Positions 55,413-62,353 of a stretch of 64,000 nucleotides of DNA are shown here, piece after piece. A program made the translations under genes and the position numbers. Origin of the DNA: Streptomyces aculeolatus (GTDB taxonomy: Bacteria; Actinomycetota; Actinomycetes; Streptomycetales; Streptomycetaceae); assembly GCF_020400605.1 (NCBI RefSeq), contig NZ_JAINRD010000014.1:124001-188000 (forward strand), given 5' to 3'. The notes under the pieces are model-generated. The model was not told the origin of the DNA. It did not search any database and worked only from the letters and a program-made list of their open reading frames with translations. The number at the start of each line of letters is the position of its first letter. Position 1 is the stretch's first letter.

Positions 55413-55904
55413 ATGGCGATCCCTGAGGTCATCCCGATACGTCACGAGCCCGGCTACCGCACCGAGAACATCGGCCGTTACGACGACGGGCAGTTCCTCG
55501 CCTCGATCACCGCCGCGTACCCGCCCGACTACCGGATGGGCCCCGACTGGCTGGAGCACCGCCGCTGGTACGCCGTGCTGCACCGCTTCGACGCCGCGGG
55601 CCACCACACCGGGTCCGACATCTGGACCCCGGGCCCCGGCGTGCCCGCGGACGGGCGGCTGGACGCGAAGATGGAGGGCTGGCTCGACGAGTTGCCGGGG
55701 CTGGCGTTCGGCGACATCGCGATCAGGCCGTTCGAGGTCTCGGTCGACGGCATCCGCTTCGGGCTGGTAGCGGAGCGGCACGCAGAGGCCGCGCCGGGCG
55801 GCCCGGGAGCTGCGGCGGACGGTGAGGACGAGCCGGACTGGGCGGAGTTGTACCCCGACCGGCTCGGGTTCCACGAGCCGTGGGACGGCCTGTACGACAC
55901 GTAG
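55413..55904 (+). CDS. Conserved hypothetical protein
   Basis: A 163-residue soluble protein without a recognised domain. It opens MAIPEVIPIRHEPGYRTENIG and is rich in aromatic and acidic residues (GPDWLEHRRWYAVLHRFDAAG, FHEPWDGLYDT), with no signal or membrane span. Its codon use matches the neighbours. The ATG at 55413 is 13 bp after an AAGG; a longer open frame upstream overlaps the divergent HAD-like gene and is not supported. Confidence 0.75.
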   Translation: MAIPEVIPIRHEPGYRTENIGRYDDGQFLASITAAYPPDYRMGPDWLEHRRWYAVLHRFDAAGHHTGSDIWTPGPGVPADGRLDAKMEGWLDELPGLAFGDIAIRPFEVSVDGIRFGLVAERHAEAAPGGPGAAADGEDEPDWAELYPDRLGFHEPWDGLYDT

Positions 55905-55945
55905 GGACTGATCACCGGGCCACGGCCGGCACGTACCGTGGGCGC

Positions 55946-56845
55946 ATGCAGCTGACTGACGAGGTACGCGCCGCGCTCGCGGACCGGCGACCGGTCGTCG
56001 CCCTGGAGTCGACGATCATCGCCCACGGCCTGCCCCGCCCGCGCAACCTGCGGGTGGCGGTGGAGCTGGAGGACGTCGTCCGCGCCGCGGGCGCCGTGCC
56101 CGCCACCATCGCCGTCCTCGACGGCACCCCGCATGTCGGGCTCGACGGGGCGCAGTTGGAGCGCATCGCGTCCGACGACACCGTGCGCAAGCTGACCGTA
56201 CGCGACCTCGCGCCGGCCGCCGCCCTCGGCGCGAGCGGCGCGACGACCGTCGCCGCCACGGCGTTCCTCGCGGCCCGCGCCGGCATCGGCGTCTTCGCCA
56301 CCGGCGGCCTCGGCGGGGTGCACCGGGAGTGGACGCAGTCGCAGGACGAGTCGGCGGACCTGCGGCTGCTGGCGGAGACGCGGATCGCGGTGGTGTGCGC
56401 GGGCGTGAAGTCCATCCTGGACGTGCCGGCGACGCTGCAGCGCCTGGAGACGCTGGGCGTGACGGTGCTGGGCTACGGCACGGCGGAGTTCCCCGGGTTC
56501 TACCTGCGCACGTCCGGAGAGCCGGTGGAATGGACGGTCAGTACGCCCGGTCAGGTCGCGGCGGTGCTGCGCGCCCAGCGGGAGCTGGACGTGCCGCCGT
56601 CCGCGGTGGTCGTGGCCAACCCGGTGCCCGCCGGCGAGCAGTTGGACCCGGCGGTGCACGACGCGGTGCTGGCGGACGCCCTGCGCGAGGCGGAGCGGCG
56701 GGGGGTGAGCGGGCAGGCGATCACGCCGTTCCTGCTCGGCTATCTCACGGAGCACACGCGGGGGGCGTCGCTGGAGGCGAACCTCGCGGCGGTACGGGGC
56801 AACGTGCGGCTCGCCGCGGAGATCGCGGTGGCGGGCGGGGCGTGA
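55946..56845 (+). CDS. psuG: Pseudouridine-5'-phosphate glycosidase
   Basis: A 299-residue PsuG, which reversibly splits pseudouridine-5'-phosphate into uracil and ribose-5-phosphate. Family motifs ALESTIIAHGLPRPRN, TVAATAFLAARAGI, FATGGLGGVHR and VVCAGVKSILDVP (with the catalytic lysine) are present. The ATG at 55946 is chosen because homology begins there. The kinase that supplies its substrate is encoded 10 bp downstream, so the pair forms a pseudouridine salvage unit. Confidence 0.94.
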   Translation: MQLTDEVRAALADRRPVVALESTIIAHGLPRPRNLRVAVELEDVVRAAGAVPATIAVLDGTPHVGLDGAQLERIASDDTVRKLTVRDLAPAAALGASGATTVAATAFLAARAGIGVFATGGLGGVHREWTQSQDESADLRLLAETRIAVVCAGVKSILDVPATLQRLETLGVTVLGYGTAEFPGFYLRTSGEPVEWTVSTPGQVAAVLRAQRELDVPPSAVVVANPVPAGEQLDPAVHDAVLADALREAERRGVSGQAITPFLLGYLTEHTRGASLEANLAAVRGNVRLAAEIAVAGGA

Positions 56846-56855
56846 GGGGCCGGGT

Positions 56856-57830
56856 ATGAGCGGAGGTCCGGCAGCGGACGGGGGCGGGGAGAGGCGCGAC
56901 GGCGCCGGCCGTGCGGTGCTGCTCGTGATCGGCGACGTGGTCACCGACGTCGTCGCCCGGCACGCCGCACCCCTCGCCCCCGGTACGGACACGCCGGCCG
57001 AGATCGCCATCCTGCCCGGCGGCGCCGGCGCGAACGTCGCCGCGTGGGCGGCGCATTGCGGCGCGCGGGTGCGTCTGCTGGCGCGCGCGGGCCGGGATGC
57101 CGCCGACTGGCATCGCGCCGCGCTGGTACGCGCCGGGGTCGACGCCCACGTCCGTACGGATCCCGAGGCGCCCACCGGCAAGGTCGTCGCCCTGGTCGAC
57201 GGCGGTGGCGAGCGGTCGTTCCTGACGGACAGCGGGGCGGCGTTCCGGCTGGGGCCGCAGGACTGGGAGCCTGGGCTGCTGACCGGCGTCACGCACGTCC
57301 ACCTCTCCGGCTACCTGTTCTTCGCCGCCCCCGGCCGCGCGCTCGCCGCTCTCGCCGCCGCCGAGGCGCACGCCCGCGGGGCGACGGTCAGCGTGGACCC
57401 CGCGTCGGCCGGCTTCATCGCGGAGTCGGGTGTACGGGCCTTCCTCGCCGCGATCGCCGGCGCCGACACGGTGTTCCCCAACGCCGCGGAGGCCGCGCTG
57501 CTCACCGGCCTCCCCTCCCCCGCCGCCGCGGCAGCGGCCCTGGCCGCCGCGCTCGACGCCACCGCCGTGGTCACCGCCGCCGCCGACGGCGCGCACCTGG
57601 CCGCGCCAGGAGCAGCCGCGGTGCACATACCCGTGACCCCGGTGACGCCCCTCGACACGACGGGCGCCGGCGACGCCTTCACGGGCGCCTATCTGGCGGC
57701 CGTACAGTCCGGCAGCACCCCGCGCGCGGCCGCGGTCGCGGGGTGCGCCACTGCGGCGACGGCGGTCCGCACGCCGGGCGGACGGCCGGTGGTGCGGGAC
57801 GTAGGGCGTAGCCGCGGGGAGGGGGCGTAG
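56856..57830 (+). CDS. psuK: PfkB-family kinase, probable pseudouridine kinase
   Basis: A 324-residue ribokinase-fold enzyme. The N-terminal IGDVVTDVVA, the substrate loop LPGGAGANVAAWAAHCG and the catalytic LDTTGAGDAFTGAYLAA are complete. The family alone allows several sugars or nucleosides, but the place 10 bp after psuG makes phosphorylation of pseudouridine the best assignment. About 20 disordered residues precede the fold. The start is the ATG at 56856. Confidence 0.88.
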   Translation: MSGGPAADGGGERRDGAGRAVLLVIGDVVTDVVARHAAPLAPGTDTPAEIAILPGGAGANVAAWAAHCGARVRLLARAGRDAADWHRAALVRAGVDAHVRTDPEAPTGKVVALVDGGGERSFLTDSGAAFRLGPQDWEPGLLTGVTHVHLSGYLFFAAPGRALAALAAAEAHARGATVSVDPASAGFIAESGVRAFLAAIAGADTVFPNAAEAALLTGLPSPAAAAAALAAALDATAVVTAAADGAHLAAPGAAAVHIPVTPVTPLDTTGAGDAFTGAYLAAVQSGSTPRAAAVAGCATAATAVRTPGGRPVVRDVGRSRGEGA

Positions 57831-57886
57831 CGGCCGGGCAGGGAGCGTAGTGGAGGCCCGGGGTCGCGCGGGCCGGGGTCCGCGCC

Positions 57887-58720
57887 TCACAGCACCCGCC
57901 GGCGCCACGGGCGTGCACGCAGGCGGCGCGGGTCCGGGCCGTGCGGAGCCGCGGCGAGGCCCTCGCGGACGGCGGCGGTGAAGGCGTCCGGCTCGCGGAA
58001 CAACTGCCGCGGCGTGGTGTGGACGAGGTGCAGGCCCAGGGATTCGAGGGCGTTGTGGTGCTCCACGGTGCCGTCGTCGGTGCGGAACGGCGGCTCGGTG
58101 AGGTGGAGGAGGACGCCGGTGCGGGGCCAGTGGGCGTGCGCGGTGGTGAGCCAGTAGCCGTCGAGGTGCAGCGGGGTGTGCCAGAGCGGGGGCGGCAGGC
58201 CGGCGGTGCGGAGCACGGTGCGGGCGCGGACCTCGGCGGGTGGGCGGACGGCGGGGCCGAGGGCGGCGAGTACGGCGGCGACGTCGGGGCGGGTGTGCAG
58301 GCCGGCGGCGCGCAGCGCGGTGGCCGCGGCGCCGGGCGGGGTGGCGCGGGTGTCGAGAAGTTCGCGCAGGAGGGCGGCGGTCCTGTCGTGGTCGAGCACG
58401 TCGCGCAGGGCGTCGGCGGCGGCACGGACCGGCGGGGCGGCGGGGAGTCCGGGCGGCAGGCGGACGGGCGGGGGCAGGCGGCGCGGGGCGTGGTGGATGC
58501 GGAGGCCGGGCGGCGGGGTGAGGCGGCGGCGCGGCGGTACGAGCACGTCGACCACGCGTACGTCCGCGGCGGCGGGCACGGCGCGGAACCCGTACAGCGC
58601 CAGCGCCGCCACCCCCGTCAGCAGCGCCTCCCCGCGGCCGGCGCCCCGTTCCAGGGCGGCGCGGTAGCGCGCCTCCCAGCCGCCGCCGGGGGTGTCACGG
58701 GTGCCGTTCGCGTACGTCAT
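57887..58720 (-). CDS. AbiEi-like / DUF559-like hypothetical protein
   Basis: A 277-residue Arg/Pro/Leu-rich protein. The N-terminal GEALLTGVAALALYGFRAVP and DVRVVDVLVPPRRR resemble the winged-helix plus C-terminal AbiEi antitoxin-type domain found in many actinobacterial proteins. The C-terminal half (LHLDGYWLTTAHAHW ... LGLHLVHTTPRQLF) resembles a decayed or divergent DUF559-type endonuclease fold. No AbiEii toxin partner is next to it. These genes are common and patchy in Streptomyces. The functional assignment is weak. Confidence 0.65.
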   Translation of the reverse strand: MTYANGTRDTPGGGWEARYRAALERGAGRGEALLTGVAALALYGFRAVPAAADVRVVDVLVPPRRRLTPPPGLRIHHAPRRLPPPVRLPPGLPAAPPVRAAADALRDVLDHDRTAALLRELLDTRATPPGAAATALRAAGLHTRPDVAAVLAALGPAVRPPAEVRARTVLRTAGLPPPLWHTPLHLDGYWLTTAHAHWPRTGVLLHLTEPPFRTDDGTVEHHNALESLGLHLVHTTPRQLFREPDAFTAAVREGLAAAPHGPDPRRLRARPWRRRVL

Positions 58721-58819
58721 GGGTGCGCCATGCCCGCCGCCGCGCCCCGCTACGGCACTCCGGCGGCGGACTCACCGGGTCGGGTGGCGGCGACGGGGCC
58801 GGGAGTTGACCCGCGGGCG

Positions 58820-59104
58820 CTACGCGGCGTGGACGGCGCGGTCCGCGGGGGCGTCCGGCTCGGGTGCGGCGCAGGTGTCGGCCAGGGCGTCGAGGGAGAC
58901 GCCGAGTGTGGTGGCCAGGGCGGCGATCGTGAAGAAGGCCGGGGTGGGGGCGCGGCCGGTCTCGATCTTGCGGAGCGTCTCGGCGGAGATGCCGGCCGCT
59001 GCGGCGACGTCGGTCATGCTGCGCTCGCCCCGGGCGGCGCGCAGCAGGGCGCCGAAGCGCTCGCCGCGGCGGCGCTCCTCGGGGGTCAGTGGAGTACGAA
59101 CCAT
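58820..59104 (-). CDS. XRE-family helix-turn-helix regulator
   Basis: A 94-residue single-domain DNA-binding protein: FGALLRAARGERSMTDVAAAAGISAETLRKIETGRAPTPAFF in parts gives a complete XRE HTH with recognition helix SAETLRKIETG. No effector domain is present. The ATG at 59104 faces the ATG of a methionine aminopeptidase gene across a 54-bp intergenic region holding an AT-rich palindrome. It is likely an autoregulator that also controls that peptidase. Confidence 0.88.
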   Translation of the reverse strand: MVRTPLTPEERRRGERFGALLRAARGERSMTDVAAAAGISAETLRKIETGRAPTPAFFTIAALATTLGVSLDALADTCAAPEPDAPADRAVHAA

Positions 59105-59112
59105 GAGCGTGA

Positions 59113-59131
59113 TACTAATACCGGTATAGTA
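59113..59131. promoter_or_regulatory. AT-rich near-palindrome, putative XRE operator and divergent promoter
   Basis: TACTAATACCGGTATAGTA is a near-perfect 19-bp palindrome (core TACCGGTA) in the 54-bp space between the divergent XRE and map genes. It includes TATAGT, a good -10 toward map, and TAGTAT on the other strand toward the regulator. In such GC-rich DNA this stands out clearly. Binding by the XRE protein is an inference. Confidence 0.65.
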
Positions 59132-59158
59132 ATTGGGACAGTGAGGGAGGGCCACGTC

Positions 59159-59926
59159 ATGGTCGAAATCAAGAACGATGCCGCGCTGGACGCCATGCGG
59201 GAGGCCGGCCGCGTCGTCGCCCAGGCCCTCGCCGCCGCCCGGGACGCGGCCGGCGTCGGCGTGAGCCTGCTGGAGCTGGACGGGGTCGCGCGGGAGGTCC
59301 TGGACAAGGCGGGGGCGGGATCGCCGTTCCTCGGCTACCGGCCGTCGTTCGCCTCCACGCCCTTCCCGGCCGTCCTCTGCACCTCCGTCAACGACGCGAT
59401 CGTGCACGGCATCCCCACCTCCTACCGGCTGCGCGACGGCGACCTGGTGTCCCTCGACTTCGGCGCAGAACTGGACGGCTGGACGGGCGACGCGGCGATC
59501 AGCTTCACCGTGGGCACGCCCCGGCCCGAGGACACCGCGCTCATCGCCGCCACCCAGCGGGCGATCGACGCCGGGATCGCGGCGGCGGTCGCGGGCGGGC
59601 GGCTGGGCGACATCTCGGCCGCCGTCGGGCGCGTGGCCGCGGAGGCGGGCTGCGGGATGCCGGCGGACTTCGGCGGGCACGGCATCGGGCGGCGGATGCA
59701 CGAGGACCCACATGTGCCCAACCGGGGGCGCGCGGGGCGCGGTTACCCGCTGCGGCACGGGCTGACGCTGGCGATCGAGCCGATGCTGCTCGCGGGCGGC
59801 TCGGACGACTACGGGGTGGACGGCGACGGGTGGACGCTGCGCACGACGGACGGCAGCAGGGCGGCGCACATCGAGCACACGATCGCGGTGACGGAGGACG
59901 GGCCGCGGGTGCTGACGGCGCTGTGA
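59159..59926 (+). CDS. map: Type I methionine aminopeptidase (XRE-linked paralogue)
   Basis: A 255-residue metallopeptidase that removes N-terminal methionine. The five metal ligands are in place: DFGAELDGWTGDAAISF (two Asp), FGGHGIG (His), LAIEPML (Glu) and IEHTIAVTEDG (Glu). The N-terminal SH3-binding extension is absent. Streptomyces carry a housekeeping map in the ribosomal-protein region, so this is probably an extra copy. The divergent XRE gene with a shared operator suggests that it is induced under a special condition, perhaps inhibition of the main enzyme. Confidence 0.93.
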   Translation: MVEIKNDAALDAMREAGRVVAQALAAARDAAGVGVSLLELDGVAREVLDKAGAGSPFLGYRPSFASTPFPAVLCTSVNDAIVHGIPTSYRLRDGDLVSLDFGAELDGWTGDAAISFTVGTPRPEDTALIAATQRAIDAGIAAAVAGGRLGDISAAVGRVAAEAGCGMPADFGGHGIGRRMHEDPHVPNRGRAGRGYPLRHGLTLAIEPMLLAGGSDDYGVDGDGWTLRTTDGSRAAHIEHTIAVTEDGPRVLTAL

Positions 59927-59987
59927 GCGCGTCCCGTACGCGGCCGGGGGCCGGGCGGGCGGCGGGCAACGGCCGCGCCGCGCGGGG

Positions 59988-60455
59988 TCAGCGCCAGCCG
60001 TAGCGCAGGCGCAGGCGGTGCTCGACGAGGTGGAACCGCTGGCGGTCCAGCGAGCACGCCTCGCGCCGCATGCCGCCGTCGTGCAGCCGCAGGACGCGGT
60101 CCAGGTCGACCCACGAGTCGCGGCCCGCGCGGTCCCAGGGGCCGGCGCCTATGCGCACCCAGTCGTGGTCGTCGTCGCGGCGCCTGCTGGACAACTGGAC
60201 GGCGAGGACGGTGCCTGCGGACTCGCGGGCGACGACGAGGACGGGGCGGTCCTTGCCGCGGCCGTCGTTCTCCTCGTACGGGACCCAGGTCCAGACGATC
60301 TCGCCGGGGTCGGGGTCGCCGTCGGGGTCGGGCGCGTAGGAGGTGCGCACGACGCCTGCGGCGCGCGGGTCTATCTCGGTGGTGGCGGTGGGGCCGTGCT
60401 GCCCGGGCTGGCTCGCTTGGCCGTTGTCGTCGGTCGGCGTGGTCACGCAAGGCAC
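59988..60455 (-). CDS. PemK/MazF-like protein
   Basis: A 155-residue protein. Residues about 45-155 look like a PemK/MazF-type fold: PGEIVWTWVPYEE, KDRPVLVVARE, VLAVQLSSRRRDDD, WVDLDRVLRLHD. The roughly 40 N-terminal residues are polar and disordered. No antitoxin gene precedes it, and the tail differs from active MazF proteins, so an RNase activity is uncertain. GTG at 60455 or 60446 may be the start. The family is conserved as a single gene in many Streptomyces as far as I recall. Confidence 0.72.
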   Translation of the reverse strand: MPCVTTPTDDNGQASQPGQHGPTATTEIDPRAAGVVRTSYAPDPDGDPDPGEIVWTWVPYEENDGRGKDRPVLVVARESAGTVLAVQLSSRRRDDDHDWVRIGAGPWDRAGRDSWVDLDRVLRLHDGGMRREACSLDRQRFHLVEHRLRLRYGWR

Positions 60456-60669
60456 CGTAGCAACCGGGAACGCGCGGGCGGCGGCGCGGTGGCGGCGGGG
60501 GCACGATACCCGATTTCCGACGCCGGCCTCCGGGCGGTTCCCGGGCCGGGCGACTGCGCGAGGGCGGCGCAGCGGGGCGTCTGCGGCAGGGCGTCATATG
60601 CCGGGGGAAATGGGGCGCTGAGGGCGGCCGGGGCGTCCGTTGTCAGTGCGGGGCTGTAGCTTCCAGGGC

Positions 60670-60981
60670 ATGGACTACCACGACGTTGTCGACGAGCTCG
60701 AATCGGCGGAGCAGGAGCTCGGCCTGGCCGCGTGCGACGTGGACGAGACCGAGGGCGCCGGGCTGGACCTGGCGGGCATGGCCGCCGAGCTGGCGGAGCG
60801 CACGGAGCCGACCGGGGCGGGCCGCCCCGGCGCACCCGCGGAGCTGCGGGACGGGCCCGACGCGGCGGTGTGGTCCGCCCGCATGGCAGACGGGCTCGCG
60901 GACGCCGAGCGGGCGGAGGGGCTGCCCGAGGCGCAGTGGCCGCAGGGCCGGCGGATATCCCTGGCGCGCTGCGCGCAGTAG
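60670..60981 (+). CDS. Small acidic hypothetical protein
   Basis: A 103-residue acidic, alanine-rich protein without a recognised domain (MDYHDVVDELESAEQELGL; later WSARMADGLADAERAEGL). It is probably helical and cytoplasmic. The ATG at 60670 follows CCAGGG; an in-frame GTG at 60640 is possible. It is divergent from the PemK/MazF-like gene over 214 bp, in which I saw no clear promoter or repeat. An antitoxin role is conceivable but not supported by any motif. Confidence 0.6.
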   Translation: MDYHDVVDELESAEQELGLAACDVDETEGAGLDLAGMAAELAERTEPTGAGRPGAPAELRDGPDAAVWSARMADGLADAERAEGLPEAQWPQGRRISLARCAQ

Positions 60982-61056
60982 GGGGTCGTACGCGCAGCGT
61001 GCCTGGTTGGACCTCGGCCCCGCGGAGTCGGATGCTGGAGGCAGGAGGTGCTAGGC

Positions 61057-61368
61057 ATGAGGCTCATACGCTCTGGCGACGAGCCCGTGCACGCCCGCTC
61101 TCCGCTGCGCCTGCGCTTCTGGCTGGCGCTGTGGGGAACGCTCTGGATGATCGCGGGCACGGTCTTCTTCGTCGCCGTCGACCAACCGGTCTGGGCCGCG
61201 GTGACCGCGGCTCTCGCCGCCATCACGACCGTCGACATCGTGGTGGTGGTCCGGCACATGAGACAGGGCCCGCGTTTCCAGCCGGGCCGGGACGTGCCGC
61301 CGTACGAGCCGATACGCAGGGACGACGAGGAGACCGAGGAGACCCACGAGTCGAAGCGGCTGCGCTGA
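61057..61368 (+). CDS. Small membrane protein, DUF6343-like
   Basis: A 103-residue protein with two membrane spans (FWLALWGTLWMIAGTVFFVAV and AAVTAALAAITTVDIVVVV, the first about 20 residues long). The signature after the second span, RQGPRFQPGRDVPPYEP, fits the Streptomyces DUF6343 family, and the N-terminal SGDEPVHARSPLRLR is also typical. Function unknown. AGGAGG lies 8 bp before the ATG at 61057, which decides that start over a GTG at 61048. Confidence 0.8.
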   Translation: MRLIRSGDEPVHARSPLRLRFWLALWGTLWMIAGTVFFVAVDQPVWAAVTAALAAITTVDIVVVVRHMRQGPRFQPGRDVPPYEPIRRDDEETEETHESKRLR

Positions 61369-61390
61369 CGCGGGGCGCGGAGCGCCGGGC

Positions 61391-62032
61391 TCAGGGGCTC
61401 CCGGGCCGCCAGGCCGGGCGGCGCGGGTCGTCGAGGCGTACGAGGACGTCGGCGGCTTCCGCGGGGTCGGCCTCGTCCTCGTAGCGGGCGAAGGCGGGCA
61501 GTGTCCAGCGGTCCTGCTCCGGTGTGCGCCGGGCCAGAGCCGCGGCGGAGAGACGGAGGTGGACGGCCAGGTCGAAGGGGAACCAGCGGCCGAGCAGCAG
61601 CGGTCCGTGCAGCAGCACGACGGCGCCGGGCGGCAGTTGGACGTACGGGCTGCGCGTGGCGCGGTCGGTGGCGGGGTCCCAGAGGTCCGGCAGGACGCGC
61701 CCGTCGCCGCCGGGCTCCAGCGGGCCGAACACCTCCCGCCAGAGTGCCCCGGTGTCGAGCCAGGTGTCGTAGTACGCGTCGGGGTCCTCGCGCCCGAACT
61801 CGTAGCGGAGGGAGGCCGGCCGCAGGAACCCGCCCGCGTCGAGGACGAGGGCTTCGTGCCCGAGCACCCGCAGGGCGTCGCCGACCCGTCGGGCCAGCAC
61901 CCCGGGCTCCGCGGCCGGAGCACCGTCCACGGCGACGCGCAGCCACGGGCTGCCGTCGGCCGCCTTCGTCCCGGCGATGCGCTCGGCCAGCGCGTCGGTG
62001 AGCCGCTCCCAGGAGATCGCTTCCAACCGCAC
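61391..62032 (-). CDS. Uridine-kinase-like protein
   Basis: A 213-residue P-loop-kinase-like protein. In actinobacteria such proteins are annotated as uridine kinase: WLRVAVDGAPAAEPGVLARRV replaces the usual GxxxxGKT with a loop that lacks GKS/T, and LVLDAGGFLRPASLRYEFGREDPDAYYDTW resembles the uridine-kinase substrate segment. VVLLHGPLLLGRWFPFDLAVHLRLS follows. The missing P-loop lysine questions activity. The GTG at 62032 is the first plausible start. It is convergent with the small membrane protein gene. Confidence 0.72.
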   Translation of the reverse strand: MRLEAISWERLTDALAERIAGTKAADGSPWLRVAVDGAPAAEPGVLARRVGDALRVLGHEALVLDAGGFLRPASLRYEFGREDPDAYYDTWLDTGALWREVFGPLEPGGDGRVLPDLWDPATDRATRSPYVQLPPGAVVLLHGPLLLGRWFPFDLAVHLRLSAAALARRTPEQDRWTLPAFARYEDEADPAEAADVLVRLDDPRRPAWRPGSP

Positions 62033-62182
62033 GGTCCCATGATGCCGCGCGGCGGCGGCGGCTGCCGTGGCGGAGGGGGCTGCGCGGGCGGGGTGGGGGC
62101 TGGGCGACCGCTGCGGGCTGCGGTGCGTGGACGCCGCGGGGAGGGTCGGCGGTGCTGTGCCGTGCCCGACGGCCGCGGCTGA

Positions 62183-62253
62183 GCGGGTCTGCGGGCGGCG
62201 GGTCTGCCGACGGCGGGTCTGCGGGTCTGCCGGCTTGCGGGCTGCGGGTCTGC
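62183..62253. repeat. Short GC-rich repeat array
   Basis: The decamer GCGGGTCTGC occurs five times, at 62183, 62198, 62213, 62221 and 62244, with offsets of 15, 15, 8 and 23 bp, that is in units of 15 and 8. It occupies part of a 321-bp intergenic space (62033-62353) between divergent genes. Apart from the array and a GAGGGGG ribosome site near 62337, I see nothing definite in that space. The origin may be replication slippage. Confidence 0.75.
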
Positions 62254-62353
62254 GGGCTGCCCAACCGGGCGGTGCGCGGGAGTGGTTGAGTACGGGGGCA
62301 GCGGATGCGCGTGCGCGCACCGCGGCCGGCGCGGAGCGAGGGGGACGACACAC

